Source: Escallonia rubra | Lineage: Eukaryota > Streptophyta > Magnoliopsida > Escalloniales > Escalloniaceae | Direction: 5' to 3' | DNA: 64,000 nucleotides | Assembly: GCA_033065855.1 (NCBI GenBank) | Contig: JAVXUO010002319.1 | Coordinates: 124,001 to 188,000, forward strand | Shown here: in pieces, positions 1 through 10,463 of the stretch | Layout: every line of letters starts with the position of its first letter | Numbering within the stretch: position 1 is the stretch's first letter | Position numbers and translations under genes: made by a program | Notes under the pieces: generated by a model | Databases searched by the model: none | What the model was told of the DNA's origin: nothing | The model's input: the letters and a program-made list of their open reading frames with translations, nothing else

Positions 1-100
1 CGCCGCCATAGCTGAATATTTAGCAATTTGAAAATAAATTAAAAGAGCAATGGCAACGGCACTGACCACCGCAATTGCCTTATATATATATATATATATA
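1..100. repeat. Left flank and (TA)n target tract
   Basis: The first 80 bases are unremarkable unique-looking sequence with no open frame. Positions 81-100 are a pure TA run that ends exactly where the palindromic terminus of element A begins. I read it as the left remnant of the microsatellite into which elements A, B and a small MITE were inserted, because the same kind of TA run separates them at 3821-3864, 24833-24850 and 25001-25060. Confidence 0.7.
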
Positions 101-440
101 TGGGATCGATCCCCATCGACCGGTGGGAAAATAACAATTTTCCCACCGAATCGCTGCTAAGAGCAGCGATTGCAAATTTTATTTTTTTTCCCACCCAATT
201 CCACTATTCCTCCACTATTCCACACTATTCCTTCCACTATTCCTCCACTATTCCTTCCACTATTCCTCCACTATTCCACACTATTCCTCCACTATTCCAC
301 ACTATTCACACAAATTGGCTTGAAAAGGCCAATCGCATGAAAGTCATGAGATTGGCCTTTTCAAGCCAATCGCATGAAAGTCATGAGATTGGCCAAAGCC
401 AATCTCATGACTTTCATGCGATTGGTGCCCATGGATTTTA
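101..440. repeat. Element A left terminal hairpin array
   Basis: Successive self-complementary modules: the GATCGATC core, CCGGTGGGAAAA/TTTTCCCACCG, and AATCGCTGCT/AGCAGCGATT. Then come tandem CCACTATTCCT units (about 197-305), then three alternating ATTGGCC and CATGAAAGTCATG motifs that pair with each other. The mirror image is at 3556-3820. Short open frames here are products of the repeats. Confidence 0.8.
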
Positions 441-1739
441 AGAAAATTCATTTTGCAATCCCTTCATTTTACGATTCCTTTATTTTAAAATTCTGAAAAT
501 TTAAAAACTCCATTATTTGGATAATGCCTTTTTTTTTTCTTGAACATCTGTGTGTGTGTGTGTGTGTGTATTTTCATTTTTTTTTTACTGTCAATATAGA
601 GTAATATGAAGGAGGTTAGTTCTACCTATTATATTTATTACTTTACATCTTCTTTGTTGTTAAAAAGTTTATAGGTGTCACTCGTATATATTTTTAACAA
701 TAAAGAAGGGGTAAAAAATATATCAAGGGGTGGAAATAACGTTCTCAAATATGAACTACGAGACACAAATTTATGTTACATCTCATGTGAAGTTACATAT
801 AAAAACAAAACAAAAAAAAAGAATATCTTAACTTGTTTTGCATAAGTTGTTATAAATAATGTACATAAAAAGGAATTATAGTAAGCATGCTTATTATATG
901 CTTTGTAAAATTTTGGTTAAATTTTGTTCAGCAATTTCCTTACTACAAGGTTTTGAGCTATCCTATGTAGTAATGTCGAAAATAGCGATTTTTTAGGGCA
1001 TCAAAATTATGATTTTTCATGAATTTATAAAAAATAGCTAGAGCTAGATTTTGCCAAAGTGAAAAAAAAAGACCCTAGTTATTTGTAAAAGATCTGTATC
1101 AGGTAAAAATTTTAGATTTTTCCAAAGACTGGAAAGGGGTTAACTGATACGCGCAACCTTGTAACTTCGCAGTGTAACTTAAAATATCAAGCTACCGCGA
1201 TTTCGCGCGAAACTTTTTTGAGAACCCTAGGATGTTGGGAAGTTCCATTCCCCAGGAATTCGGGCCATTCCGAAGCCGATAGCAATTTTTTGCCGAACGG
1301 ACTTTTAAGCGCTCGATCCGGACACCAGTTCGGGATTTTTTGACGAAAAATCCGTAAAATGCTTTCTAGATCAAGGATGAACTCAGCAACCTTAAAATAG
1401 CATCTTAAATCACTTTTGAGATTTTTCCCGATGCCAGGGGCATTTTGGTAATTCGTCGCCCGAGAGGGGTATTTTGGTAATTTTACGCTGTCAACTTTTT
1501 CGAACGTCTTTTCAGTCCGTAAATGTAAGCAAACCCTAGCGAATATGGGAAGTTCCATTCCCTACGAATTCGGGCCATTCCGAAGCCGGTAGCAATTTTT
1601 TGCCGAACGGGCTTTTAAGCGCTAGATCCGGACACCGGTTCGGGATTTTTTGACGAAAAATCCGTAAAATGCTTTCTAGATCAAGGATGAACTTAACAAC
1701 CTTAAAATAGCATCTTAAATCACTTTTTTTGGGTTTTCC

Positions 1740-2500
1740 TAAGAATTTCGGCGAAAAACGAGACATGTTATTTTTTGAATTTTCATATGAAAGGCCTATT
1801 CGGGCACACTTTAGGGCCCAATTCATAGCTTCCGAAAAATCTCGTTATTTTTTTTGTCACTTTTTTTTTTGTTCATTGCACCTCAGGCACGCTAGTTAGC
1901 CCATTCATAAGAATTTCGGCAAAAAACGAGACACGTTATTTTTTGGATTTTCCTATGAAAGGCCTATTCGGGCACACTTTAGAGCCCAATTCATAGCTTC
2001 CGAAAAATCTCGTTATTTTTTTTTGTCACTTTTTTTTTGTTCATTGCACCTCAGACACGCTAGTTAGCCCATTCATAAGAATTTCGGCAAAAAACGAGAC
2101 ACGTTATTTTTTGAATTTTCCTATGAAAGGCCTATTCGGGCACACTTTAGGGCCCAATTCATAGCTTCCGAAAAATCTCGTTATTTTTTTTTGTCACTTT
2201 TTTTTTGTTCATTGCACCTCAGGCACGCTAGTTAGCCCATTCGTAAGAATTTCGGCAACAAACGAGACACATTATTTTTTGAGTTTTCCTATGAAAGGCC
2301 TATTCGCGCACAATTTATCGCCCAATTCATAACTTCCGAAAAATCTTGTAATTTTTTTTGTCATTTCTTTTTTGCTCATTGCCCCTTAGGCACGCTAATA
2401 GGCCATATATATGAATTTCGGCGAAAATCAAGACAAATAATTTTGATGGTTTTCCTATAATGTATTAATATTCGTGCACACTGTATCGCCTTGTGAACTT
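1740..2500. repeat. 168-bp tandem repeat core of element A
   Basis: Units start at the phrase CACGCTAGTTAGCCCATTC, seen at about 1888, 2056 and 2224, with a degraded copy near 2390, so the period is about 168 bp. Each unit contains a T-rich stretch and CTATGAAAGGCCTATTCGGG. The same family occurs at 9120-10330 and, inverted, at 18300-19480, where it lies between convergent gene 3' ends. In element A it is the loop between the arms. Confidence 0.85.
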
Positions 2501-3817
2501 TTGAGATTTTCGGGAAAAATCTCAAAAGTGATTTAAGATGCTATTTTAAGGTTGCTGAGTTCATCCTTGATCTAGAAAGCATTTTACGGATTTTTCGTCA
2601 AAAAATCCCGAACTGGTGTCCGGATCGAGCGCTTAAAAGTCCGTTCGGCAAAAAATTGCTATCGGCTTCGGAATGGCCCGAATTCGTAGGGAATGGAACT
2701 TCCCATATTCGCTAGGGTTTGCTTACATTTACGGACTGAAAAGACGTTCGAAAAAGTTGACAGCGTAAAATTACCAAAATACCCCTCTCGGGCGGCGAAT
2801 TACCAAAATGCCCCTGGCATCGGGAAAAATCTCAAAAGTGATTTAAGATGCTATTTTAAGGTTGCTGAGTTCATCCTTGATCTAGAAAGCATTTTACGGA
2901 TTTTTCGTCAAAAAATCCCGAACTGGTGTCCGGATCGAGCGCTTAAAAGTCCGTTCGGCAAAAAATTGCTACCGGCTTCGGAATGGCCCGAATTCCTGGG
3001 GAATGGAACTTCCCAACATCCTAGGGTTCTCAAAAAAGTTTCGCACGAAATTGCGGTAGCTTGATATTTTAAGTTACACTGCGAAGTTACAAGGTTGCGC
3101 GTATCAGTTAACCCCTTTCCAGTCTTTGGAAAAATCTGAAATTTTTACCTGATACAAATCTTTTAAAAATAACTAGGGTCTTTTTTTTTCACTTTGGCAA
3201 AATCTAGCTCTAGCTATTTTTTATAAATTCGTGAAAAATCATAATTTTGACGCCCTAAAAAATCGCTATTTTCGACATTACTACATAGGATAGCTCAAAA
3301 CCTTGTAGTAAGGAAATTGCTGAACAAAATTTAACCAAAATTTTACAAAGCATATAATAAGCATGCTTACTATAATTCCTTTTTATGTACATTATTTATA
3401 ACAACTTATGCAAAACAAGTTAAGATAACACACACACACACACACAGATGTTAAAAAAAAAAAAAAAAGGCATTATCCAAATAATGGAGTTTTTAAATTT
3501 TCAGAATTTTAAAATAAAGGAATCGTAAAATGAAGGGATTGCAAAATGAATTTTCTTAAAATCCATGGGCACCAATCTCATGACTTTCATGCGATTGGCT
3601 TGAAAAGGCCAATCTCATGACTTTCATGCGATTGGCCTTTTCAAGCCAATTTGTGTGAAAAGTGTGGAATAGTGGAGGAATAGTGGAAGGAATAGTGTGG
3701 AATAGTGGAGGAATAGTGGAATTGGGTGGGAAAAAAAATAAAATTTGCAATCGCTGCTCTTAGCAGCGATTCGGTGGGAAAATTGTTATTTTCCCACCGG
3801 TCGATGGGGATCGATCC

Positions 3818-3820
<3 letters not shown>

Positions 3821-3864
<44 letters not shown>
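3821..3864. repeat. (TA)22 tract between elements A and B
   Basis: An uninterrupted TA run directly abutting the GATCGATC palindromes of A on the left and B on the right. It is the junction showing that the two elements share one microsatellite. Confidence 0.95.
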
Positions 3865-3867
<3 letters not shown>

Positions 3868-4090
3868 GATCGATCCCCATCGACCGGTGGGAAATTTTTT
3901 TTTCCCACCGAATCGCTAGTATTACTAGCGATTGCATAAAAAAAAAAAAAAGGAAAGAAAGCAGCTGATTGGGCCATTTCTGGCCAAAAAGGAGCCGCGA
4001 TTGGCCTTGGGCCAATCGCATGACTGTCGCGCGATTGGCCCAAAGCCAATCGCCAGACTGTCCAGCGATTGGCCCAAGGCCAATCTTAAC
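3865..4090. repeat. Element B left terminal hairpin array
   Basis: Modules in order: GGGGATCGATCCCC, ACCGGTGGGAAA with its complement, AATCGCTAGT/ACTAGCGATT, an A-run, then GATTGGCC...GGCCAATC motifs alternating with CGCATGACTGTCGCGCG and CGCCAGACTGTCCAGCG. Nearly every segment can pair with a neighbour. The mirror copy at 24575-24832 closes the element. The loop copy at 15345-15410 is cut off inside this array. Confidence 0.85.
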
Positions 4091-4400
4091 CCGGCAGTAA
4101 CCCCCCTCCCCCCGTGGCCCCCACCTCTCTTCCCCCCCCCCCCCACGTGTCCTTCTCCCTCCCTTGGCCCCCACCCCCCTTCGGCAGATTCCCCCCCCCC
4201 CCCGGCCCCCACCCCCTCTCACCCAAATTTCCACCCCCGGCAGTAACCCCCCTCCCCCCTTGGCCCCCACCCCCCCTCTCGCGTGTCATTCTCCCTCCCT
4301 AGGCCCCCACCCCCCTTCGGCAGATTCCCCCCTTTCCCCCCTCCCAAAACCTCATCCCATGGCTTGGCCCCCACCCCTCTTCGACACATGGCAGAACATT
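4085..4400. repeat. C-rich tandem repeats upstream of the TATA box
   Basis: Repeats built from CGGCAGTAACCCCC, TGGCCCCCACCCCC and CGGCAGATTCCCCC, each with runs of five to twelve C. The complementary strand is correspondingly G-rich and has many closely spaced G runs, the pattern expected for G-quadruplexes. Mirror G-rich copies lie at 15150-15345 and 24225-24575. It sits immediately upstream of the predicted core promoter in all three places. Confidence 0.8.
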
Positions 4401-4432
4401 AGTTGCCCCCCTCCCACGGCTCACTTTTCTGT

Positions 4433-4606
4433 CTATAAAAACCCTTTTCCCCCAAATTATTTCTTACACTCTCATCATTCTCCCTATCTCACCTACATAA
4501 TCTCCACAACAATACGAGCGAAAAAAAATTTACGCTAGAAGATCGGTGGATAACCGCTAGAAGAAGATCGGTGGATTTCTTCGTCATTTTTTTCTAGTCA
4601 AAACAA
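4433..4606 (+). promoter_or_regulatory. TATA box and 5' UTR exon of PMD-Ulp1 gene (left)
   Basis: CTATAAAA at 4433-4440 is followed about 30 bp later by CT/CA-rich leader sequence typical of a plant 5' UTR. The leader ends in a good donor, ACAA|GTAAGT, at 4606/4607. The matching acceptor is TTCTTACAG at 6121, two bases before the start codon at 6124. The same promoter, leader and donor occur at 15134-14961 (driving the transposase) and 24208-24035 (right copy), and in diverged form at 62943-63145 in element C. Confidence 0.65.
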
Positions 4607-6121
4607 GTAAGTATTTTGAATTTTCTTATAATTCAATGTTAATTTAAATTGTTCGTACGCTTAAATTGTTCTTGCCATAGTCTAAAATTCGTGTTTAGGG
4701 TGTCAAAATTACGTTTTTACAAATCGGGGTATTACATTCGACAGATTCGAAAATAGCGATTTTTTAGGGCGTCAAAATTATGATCTTTCACGAATTTATA
4801 AAAAATAGCTAGAGCTAGATTTTGCCAAAGTGAAAAATAGATACCCTAGTTATTTTTAAAAGATCTATATCAGGTAAAAATTTCAGATTTTTCCAAAGAC
4901 TGGAAAGGGGTTAACTGATACGCGCAACCTTGTAACTTCGCAGTGTAATTTAAAATATCAAGCTAGCGCGATTTCGCGCAAATTTTTTTTGAGAACCCTA
5001 GGATGTTGGAAAGTTCCATTCCCCAGGAATTCGGGCCATTCCGAATCCGGTAGCAATTTTTTGCCGAACGGGCTTTTAAGCGCTCGATCCGGACACCGGT
5101 TCGGGATTTTTTGATGAAAAATCCCTAAAATACTTTTTAGATCAAGGATGAACTCAGCAACCTTATAATAGCGTCTTAAAGCACTTTTGAGATTTTTCCC
5201 GATGTCAGGGGGCATTTTGGTAATTCGTCGCCCGAGAGGGGTATTTTCATAATTTTACGCTGTCAACTTTTTCGAACGTCTTTTCAGTCCGTAAATGTAA
5301 GCAAACCCTAAGGATGTTGGAAAGTTCCATTCCCCATGAATTCGGGTCATTCCGAAGCCGGTAGCAATTTTTTGCCGAACGGGCTTTTAAGCGCTCGATC
5401 CGGACACCGGTTCGGGATTTTTTGACGAAAAATCCCTAAAATGCTTTTTAGATCAAGGATGAATTCAGCAACCTTAGAATAGCGCCTTAAAGCACTTTTG
5501 AGATTTTTCTCGATGCCAGGGGGCATTTTGGTAATTCGCCCCCTGAGAGGGGTATTTTCGTAATTTTACGCTGTCAACTTTTTCGAACGCCTTTTCGGTC
5601 CGTAAATGTAAGCAAACCCTAGCGAAGATGGGAAGTTCCATTCCCCACGATTGCGGGATTTTCCGAAGCCGGTAGCAATTTTTTGCCTATGAAACTTTTA
5701 AGCGCTCGATTCGGACACCTGATTCGGGAATTTTTGACGAAAATTCCCTAAAATGCTTTCTAGATCAAGGATGAACTCAACAGCCTTAGAATAGCGTCTT
5801 AAAGCACTTTTGAGATTTTTCCTGATGCCAGGGGGCATTTTGGTAATTCGCCGCCCGAGAGGGGTATTTTCATAATTTTACGCTGTCAACTTTTTCGAAC
5901 GTCTTTTCAGTCCGTAAATGTAAGCAAACCCTAGCGAAGGCGGCTAGGGTTATTAAGCGTTCGGAGTGGTGGGAAGTGAGGAATGGTTTTCATACATTAA
6001 AGTAATGATTTAATGACTATTGTTATTGCGTTGGTAAGTTAGGTTAACGATTCAGTTACAGTTTCGGAATGTAAATATTATGGACGCTAAGTTAGTTTAC
6101 GATTATATTTTGTTCTTACAG
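4607..6121 (+). other. First intron of the PMD-Ulp1 gene, with 310-bp repeats
   Basis: It lies between the GTAAGT donor and the TTCTTACAG acceptor. It holds three tandem units of about 314 bp (starting near 4993, 5306 and 5620) plus a partial fourth. Each contains GGAAGTTCCATTCC, AAAAAATCCCGAACCGGTG and GAACTCAGCAACCTTA-type segments. Units contain open frames on one strand, but these run across unit borders and have no recognisable domain. Confidence 0.6.
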
Positions 6122-6123
6122 AT

Positions 6124-9118
6124 ATGGATTTCAACCCTGGACCTCATGATACATCTATCATATACGACGACGATGACTACGTCGCGAGGCACGTATTTGA
6201 CGGTGTCGATAGGGGTGTTTTGGAAACAATTCAAAGCACAAGTCACCTCGACGAATGGGTACTGAACGAGGAACAAATAGAACTACTACACAATCAAAAT
6301 TTGACGGTGTTCACCGATTGCGGGATTTGGGCTCGGCACGACGATTGCCTTATATCCGCTCTAGTTGAACGATGGAGGGGCGAGACGAACTCATTTCACT
6401 TCCGGTTTGGTGAAATGACTATTACATTAGAGGACGTTGGATTTATACTTGGAATCCCATGTCACGGTAGACCCATTACTTCGAGTAAAACGTCTGCATC
6501 CATAGCGAAGATGGCTAGGCAGTATTTTCCGGGAATTCCGAGGGAAGCTCTTACAACCAACGGCATAAAACTTAAATGGCTGAGAGAGCAGTACGGCGAG
6601 CTACCGGATGAATACACTCCTCATGATTTTTCGGTGTATACGAAGGCATTCCTTTTGTATATTATTGGATCTATATTACTTCCGACGCAAAAAAAAAACA
6701 CGGTGCATCCGAAGTATTTGGTGTTCTTGGAGGATCTTGAGGAGGTATACTCGTATTCGTGGGGTTCAGCTGTCCTTGCGCACCTATATCGAGCATTGCA
6801 CAAAGCTACGAGAAAGGGTGCCAAGTCCATTGCCGCCTGCATCACTCTGTTACAGGTTTGAGCATTAATATTCTTCGTTGACGTGCCAATATATTCGTGA
6901 TTAATAACTAATTTCATATTATGTTTGAATTCACAGGTTTGGTCTTACGAGAGGCTACCCACGGGTCGTCCACAGCTCGTAGCTGATTCCGATGAGACGT
7001 GGCCTAGGGTGTGGGCCTGGGGGCCTAGGCCCAAACGGAGTAGACGGGTAGACCTCACCACAATCTAATGTTCTATCGGGGGGAACTAGATATGATGGAT
7101 GCATCCCAGGTGACGTGGCAGCCATATGGGAAGGTGATGCATCGGTTGGATGAGACGTGTTGGCAACTGCCGGTGTCGTACGTGCTGGCAGGTTTGGTTC
7201 GGGTGCCACTTATTCATTTCGAAGTATGTGAGTTTCAGATGCCCGATCGAGCTATGAAACAAGCTGGCTGTCTACAAGGGATACCAAAACCCGCTGTAGA
7301 CATGCGGCCATACAGGAGCGGTCGAGGTCCGAATTTTGAGGTGCCTGATGCCTTGAATTTGCTGAGCGACGAGGTGCAACAGTGGAATACTTGGCAAGAA
7401 ACGTATGGTAGCCTTGTATCGCTCAAGGACGACGGCACCAGTACTGAGGATTACCTGCAATGGTTTCTCAAGGTGACGCGCACGAGGGTGAATCGTCCTT
7501 CCCAAGTGAGGAAGACATCGTACGCGCCACGTGAGGTCTATGACCAGTTCTGGGCATTGAGCATTGTAAGTCAACTCTAGTGTTGTTTCAATATTTATTT
7601 TTGCACCTTCTCGACCATGCCTGAAATGATGACGGTGATTTATTTATGCATTTTTTTTAGGTTGACCAGGGCACTAAGGTGTTCAAGCAGCTTGAGCAGT
7701 TTGACTGGTATGTCGCGCATGCGCCTGACAGTCTCAAGAGCTCCATTGAGAGGTACAAGACTGATCTTCACAACTTTAGTCTTGCGTACCGGGGTTACCA
7801 AGGGGAGCCGTCTAGTGGCTTGCCTCCTGACGCGTACGGCTCTCAGCCCCAGCCCCAGAGTCAGGTGTGGGAGCCGTCTAGTGGCTTGCCTCCTGACGCG
7901 TACGGCTCTCAACCCGAGAGTCAAGTGTGGGAGCCGTCTAGTGGCTTGCCTCCTGATGCGTACGGGTTTCAGCCCCAGAGTCAGGTGTGGGAGCCGTTTA
8001 GTCGCTTGCCTCCTGACACGTACGACTTTGTGCCCCAGAGTGAATTCTGGGAGCTGTCTAGTCGCTTGCCTCCTGACGCGTCTTTGCCCCAGAGGGAATT
8101 CTGGGAGCCGTCTAGTCGCTTTCCTCCTGACACATACGAATCTCAACGCCAGAGTCAGGTGACCCAAGTAGGAATCCAGGCCTCGCGCCCAAGCAACCGG
8201 TCGGATAAAGGACAAGCGACAAAGCCATTGAGGCGATGGAAGCGGGATTGGATCGACCGGCACTACTTCGGGCCTGAGCCTGTCGATTCAACAGACTTTC
8301 CTCTTGGAACATTGCTAGGTCACGCGGATGTGAGAATGTTGGCACCGGAGATAGATATTTCAAATTTTGTCATGAACGCTTATATAGATCTGCTCCGGAT
8401 TAGAGAGCTACGTTATAACCAGTGCGAAGATTTGAAGCTTAACATGTATCCCACTTATCTTGTCCCATTAATGGTGACCAGCATGAGGGAGTTCACAGAA
8501 TCGAGGAGGCGAGGGGCAGGCATGGGTAAGTGGAAACCAGCTGGAAACTTGTTAGCCCTGTTGACCGCAGACTATCAATGTCACGCTGCTCATGCGAACC
8601 TTGTCATGATACCTTGCCATCATGAACACCACTGGTTCCTATTAGTTCTCTATCCAGCGAACAGAGCGGTCAACATATACGATAGCCTACGGGAGGACTC
8701 TCCCTTTCGGTCGCTGGCACAGATATACAGCGAGTACATCACTGCAGTGGTTAGTTTTTATCGGTTGACCTTGGCTCATAGTATATTCTTATTGTAACAT
8801 ATATTGATGACCTTTTTTTATTGTTGGATGCAGACTACTATCTTCTCGCTAGCGTGCCGAGATTATTCGGGGGAATCCATCACCAGGAATTCGACGGTAG
8901 AGCCTTGGACGGTCGAGATGATACAGGACCGACCAAAGCAATATAACAGTCACGATTGCGGGATTTACGTCCTCAAGTACATGGACTACATTGCTCGGTC
9001 GGAGGTGCTCAAATATAAATGGTGGACTAGGAAGGCTGCCTTGACGTTTAGGTATAGGATAGCCTGGGAGCTGAAAAAGAATGAAGCTAGACGCCTTAAT
9101 TACCATTATCCTAACTAG
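6124..9118 (+). pseudogene. Plant mobile domain - Ulp1 protease fusion gene (left copy, one frameshift)
   Basis: Five-exon model: 5' UTR exon, then coding exons 6124-6855, 6937-7565, 7661-8749 and 8834-9118, with GT-AG borders in phase 0. The ancestral product would be about 911 residues. Residues about 40-350 match the plant mobile domain (PMD, aminotransferase-like): HDDCLISALVERW, FRFGEMTITLEDVGFILGIP. Residues about 500-620 are a tandem-repeat linker. Residues about 640-905 are a Ulp1/C48 SUMO-type cysteine protease with His778 (HHEHHW), Asp795 (NIYDSL), Gln853 and Cys859 (HDCGIYVL), so the catalytic set is present with normal spacing. The one visible defect is a 1-bp deletion near 7053-7055: the right copy has GACCCTCACC where this copy has GACCTCACC, and the shift leads to an early stop. 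It converges on the transposase gene. PMD and Ulp1 sequences are both known from plant MULEs; their role in transposition is not established. Confidence 0.75.
7800..8160 (+). repeat. 60-bp in-frame tandem repeats in the PMD-Ulp1 linker
   Basis: Six units of about 60 bp (first 66 bp, fifth shorter) encode variants of WEPSSGLPPDAYGSQPQSQ. All indels are multiples of three, so the frame is kept. The product is a Pro/Ser/Gln-rich flexible linker between the PMD and protease parts. The right copy has the same repeats at 20500-20840. Confidence 0.85.
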
Positions 9119-10335
9119 AGTGGCTAAGGTGCAATGAGCAAAGAACCCCTGAAAAAAATGTACATAATTTTTTTATTGTTGCTATGAATTTGGCGATACA
9201 GTGTGCACGAATATTAATACATTATAGGATTTTCAAAAAAATTATTTGTCTCGATTTTCGCCGAAATTCATATATATGGCCTATTAGCGTGCCTAAGGGG
9301 CAGTGAGCAAAAAAGAAATGACAAAAAAAATTACGAGATTTTTCGGAAGCTATGAATTGGGCCCTAAAGTGTGCCCGAATAGGCCTTCCATAGGAAAACC
9401 CAAAAAATAACGTGTCCCGTATCTTGCCGAAATTCTTACGAATGGGCTAACTAGCGTGCCTGAGGTGCAATGAACAAAAAAAAAGTGACAAAAAAAATTA
9501 CGAGATTTTCGGAAGCTATGAATTGGGCGCTGAAGTGTGCCCGAATAGGCCTTTCATAGGAAAACCCAAAAAATAACGTGTCTCGTATCTTGCCGAAATT
9601 CTTACGAATGGGCTAACTAGCGTGCCTGAGGTGCAATGAACAAAAAAAAAGTGACAAAAAAAATTGCGAGATTTTTCGGAAGCCATGAATTGGGCCCTGA
9701 AGTGTGCCCGAATAGGCCTTCCATAGGAAAACCCAAAAAATAACGTGTCTCGTATCTTGCCGAAATTCTTACGAATGGGCTAACTAGCGTGCCTGAGGTG
9801 CAATGAACAAAAAAAAGTGACAAAAAAAATTACGAGATTTTTCGGAAGCTATGAATTGGGCCCTGAAGTGTACCCGAATAGGCCTTCCATAGGAAAACCC
9901 AAAAAATAACGTGTCTCGTATCTTGCCGAAATTCTTACGAATGGGCTAACTAGCGTGCCTGAGGTGCAATGAACAAAAAAAAGTGACAAAAAAAATTACG
10001 AGATTTTTCGGAAGCTATGAATTGGGCCCTGAAGTGTGCCCGAATAGGCCTTCCATAGGAAAACCCAAAAAATAACGTGTCTCGTATCTTGCCGAAATTC
10101 TTACGAATGGGCTAACTAGCGTGCCTGAGGTGCAATGAACAAAAAAAAGTGACAAAAAAAATTACGAGATTTTTCGGAAGCTATGAATTGGGCCCTGAAG
10201 TGTGCCCGAATAGGCCTTCCATAGGAAAACCCAAAAACTAACGTGTCTCGTATCTTGCCGAAATTCTTACGAATGGGCTAACTAGCGTGCCTGAGGTGCA
10301 ATGAGCAAAAAAAATTACAAGATTGTTCGGAAGTA
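9119..10335. repeat. 165-bp tandem array between convergent genes (left arm)
   Basis: About seven units with GTGCCTGAGGTGCAATGAAC at about 9457, 9622, 9789, 9955, 10121 and 10287, so the period is 165-167 bp. A degraded first unit follows the protease stop codon. The array fills the space between the 3' ends of the two genes and probably holds their transcription ends. The first and last units differ most from the middle ones, as expected for unequal exchange. Confidence 0.85.
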
Positions 10336-10463
10336 TTGACGGCGCGAATAGTCCCTTCCAAAAATATCAATAATCCACAAACCAAATCACAAATTAAAGA
10401 TTCAACAAACCAAATCACAAATTTATGCTCATTATAAAAGTTATTCGTTATACAACTGAAACA
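10336..10463 (-). other. 3' flank of the transposase gene
   Basis: AT-rich, with direct repeats of ACAAACCAAATCACAAATT. It contains ATTATAAAAG-like and A-rich motifs suitable for a 3' UTR, but no unambiguous poly(A) signal can be chosen. Confidence 0.4.

Larger units (their letters stand above)
101..3820. mobile_element. Element A: non-coding foldback MULE-like element
   Basis: A 3.7-kb inverted-repeat element bounded by (TA)n on both sides. The outer ends are GGGATCGATCCC-type palindromes followed by ACCGGTGGGAAAA and its complement, then an AATCGCT...AGCGATT hairpin; the same three modules open element B. The left arm runs from 101 to about 1727 and the right arm from about 2520 to 3820. 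The arms share the CCACTATTCC minisatellite, ATTGGCC hairpins, a TG/CA microsatellite and two 310-bp repeats each. The left arm has about 270 bp (roughly 560-830) that the right arm lacks. The centre (about 1740-2500) is four or more copies of the 165-168-bp repeat that in element B separates the two genes. No transposase frame is present, so it is presumably mobilised by B-type proteins (inference). Confidence 0.8.

Noticed and set aside
1187-1826. Minus-strand open frames beginning MELPIFARVCLHL or MNWALKCARIGL
   Set aside because: They are created by the 310-bp repeat, run across unit borders, change frame between units and have no domain.
3641-4302. Gly- and Pro-rich open frames on both strands, including IYIYIY runs
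   Set aside because: They are translations of the C-rich tract and the TA microsatellite.
7640-8263. 207-codon minus-strand Arg-rich frame (VRVRRQATRRLPHL repeats)
   Set aside because: It is antisense to the in-frame 60-bp repeats of the PMD-Ulp1 gene; length multiples of three keep any frame open. Splice and domain evidence favour the plus strand.
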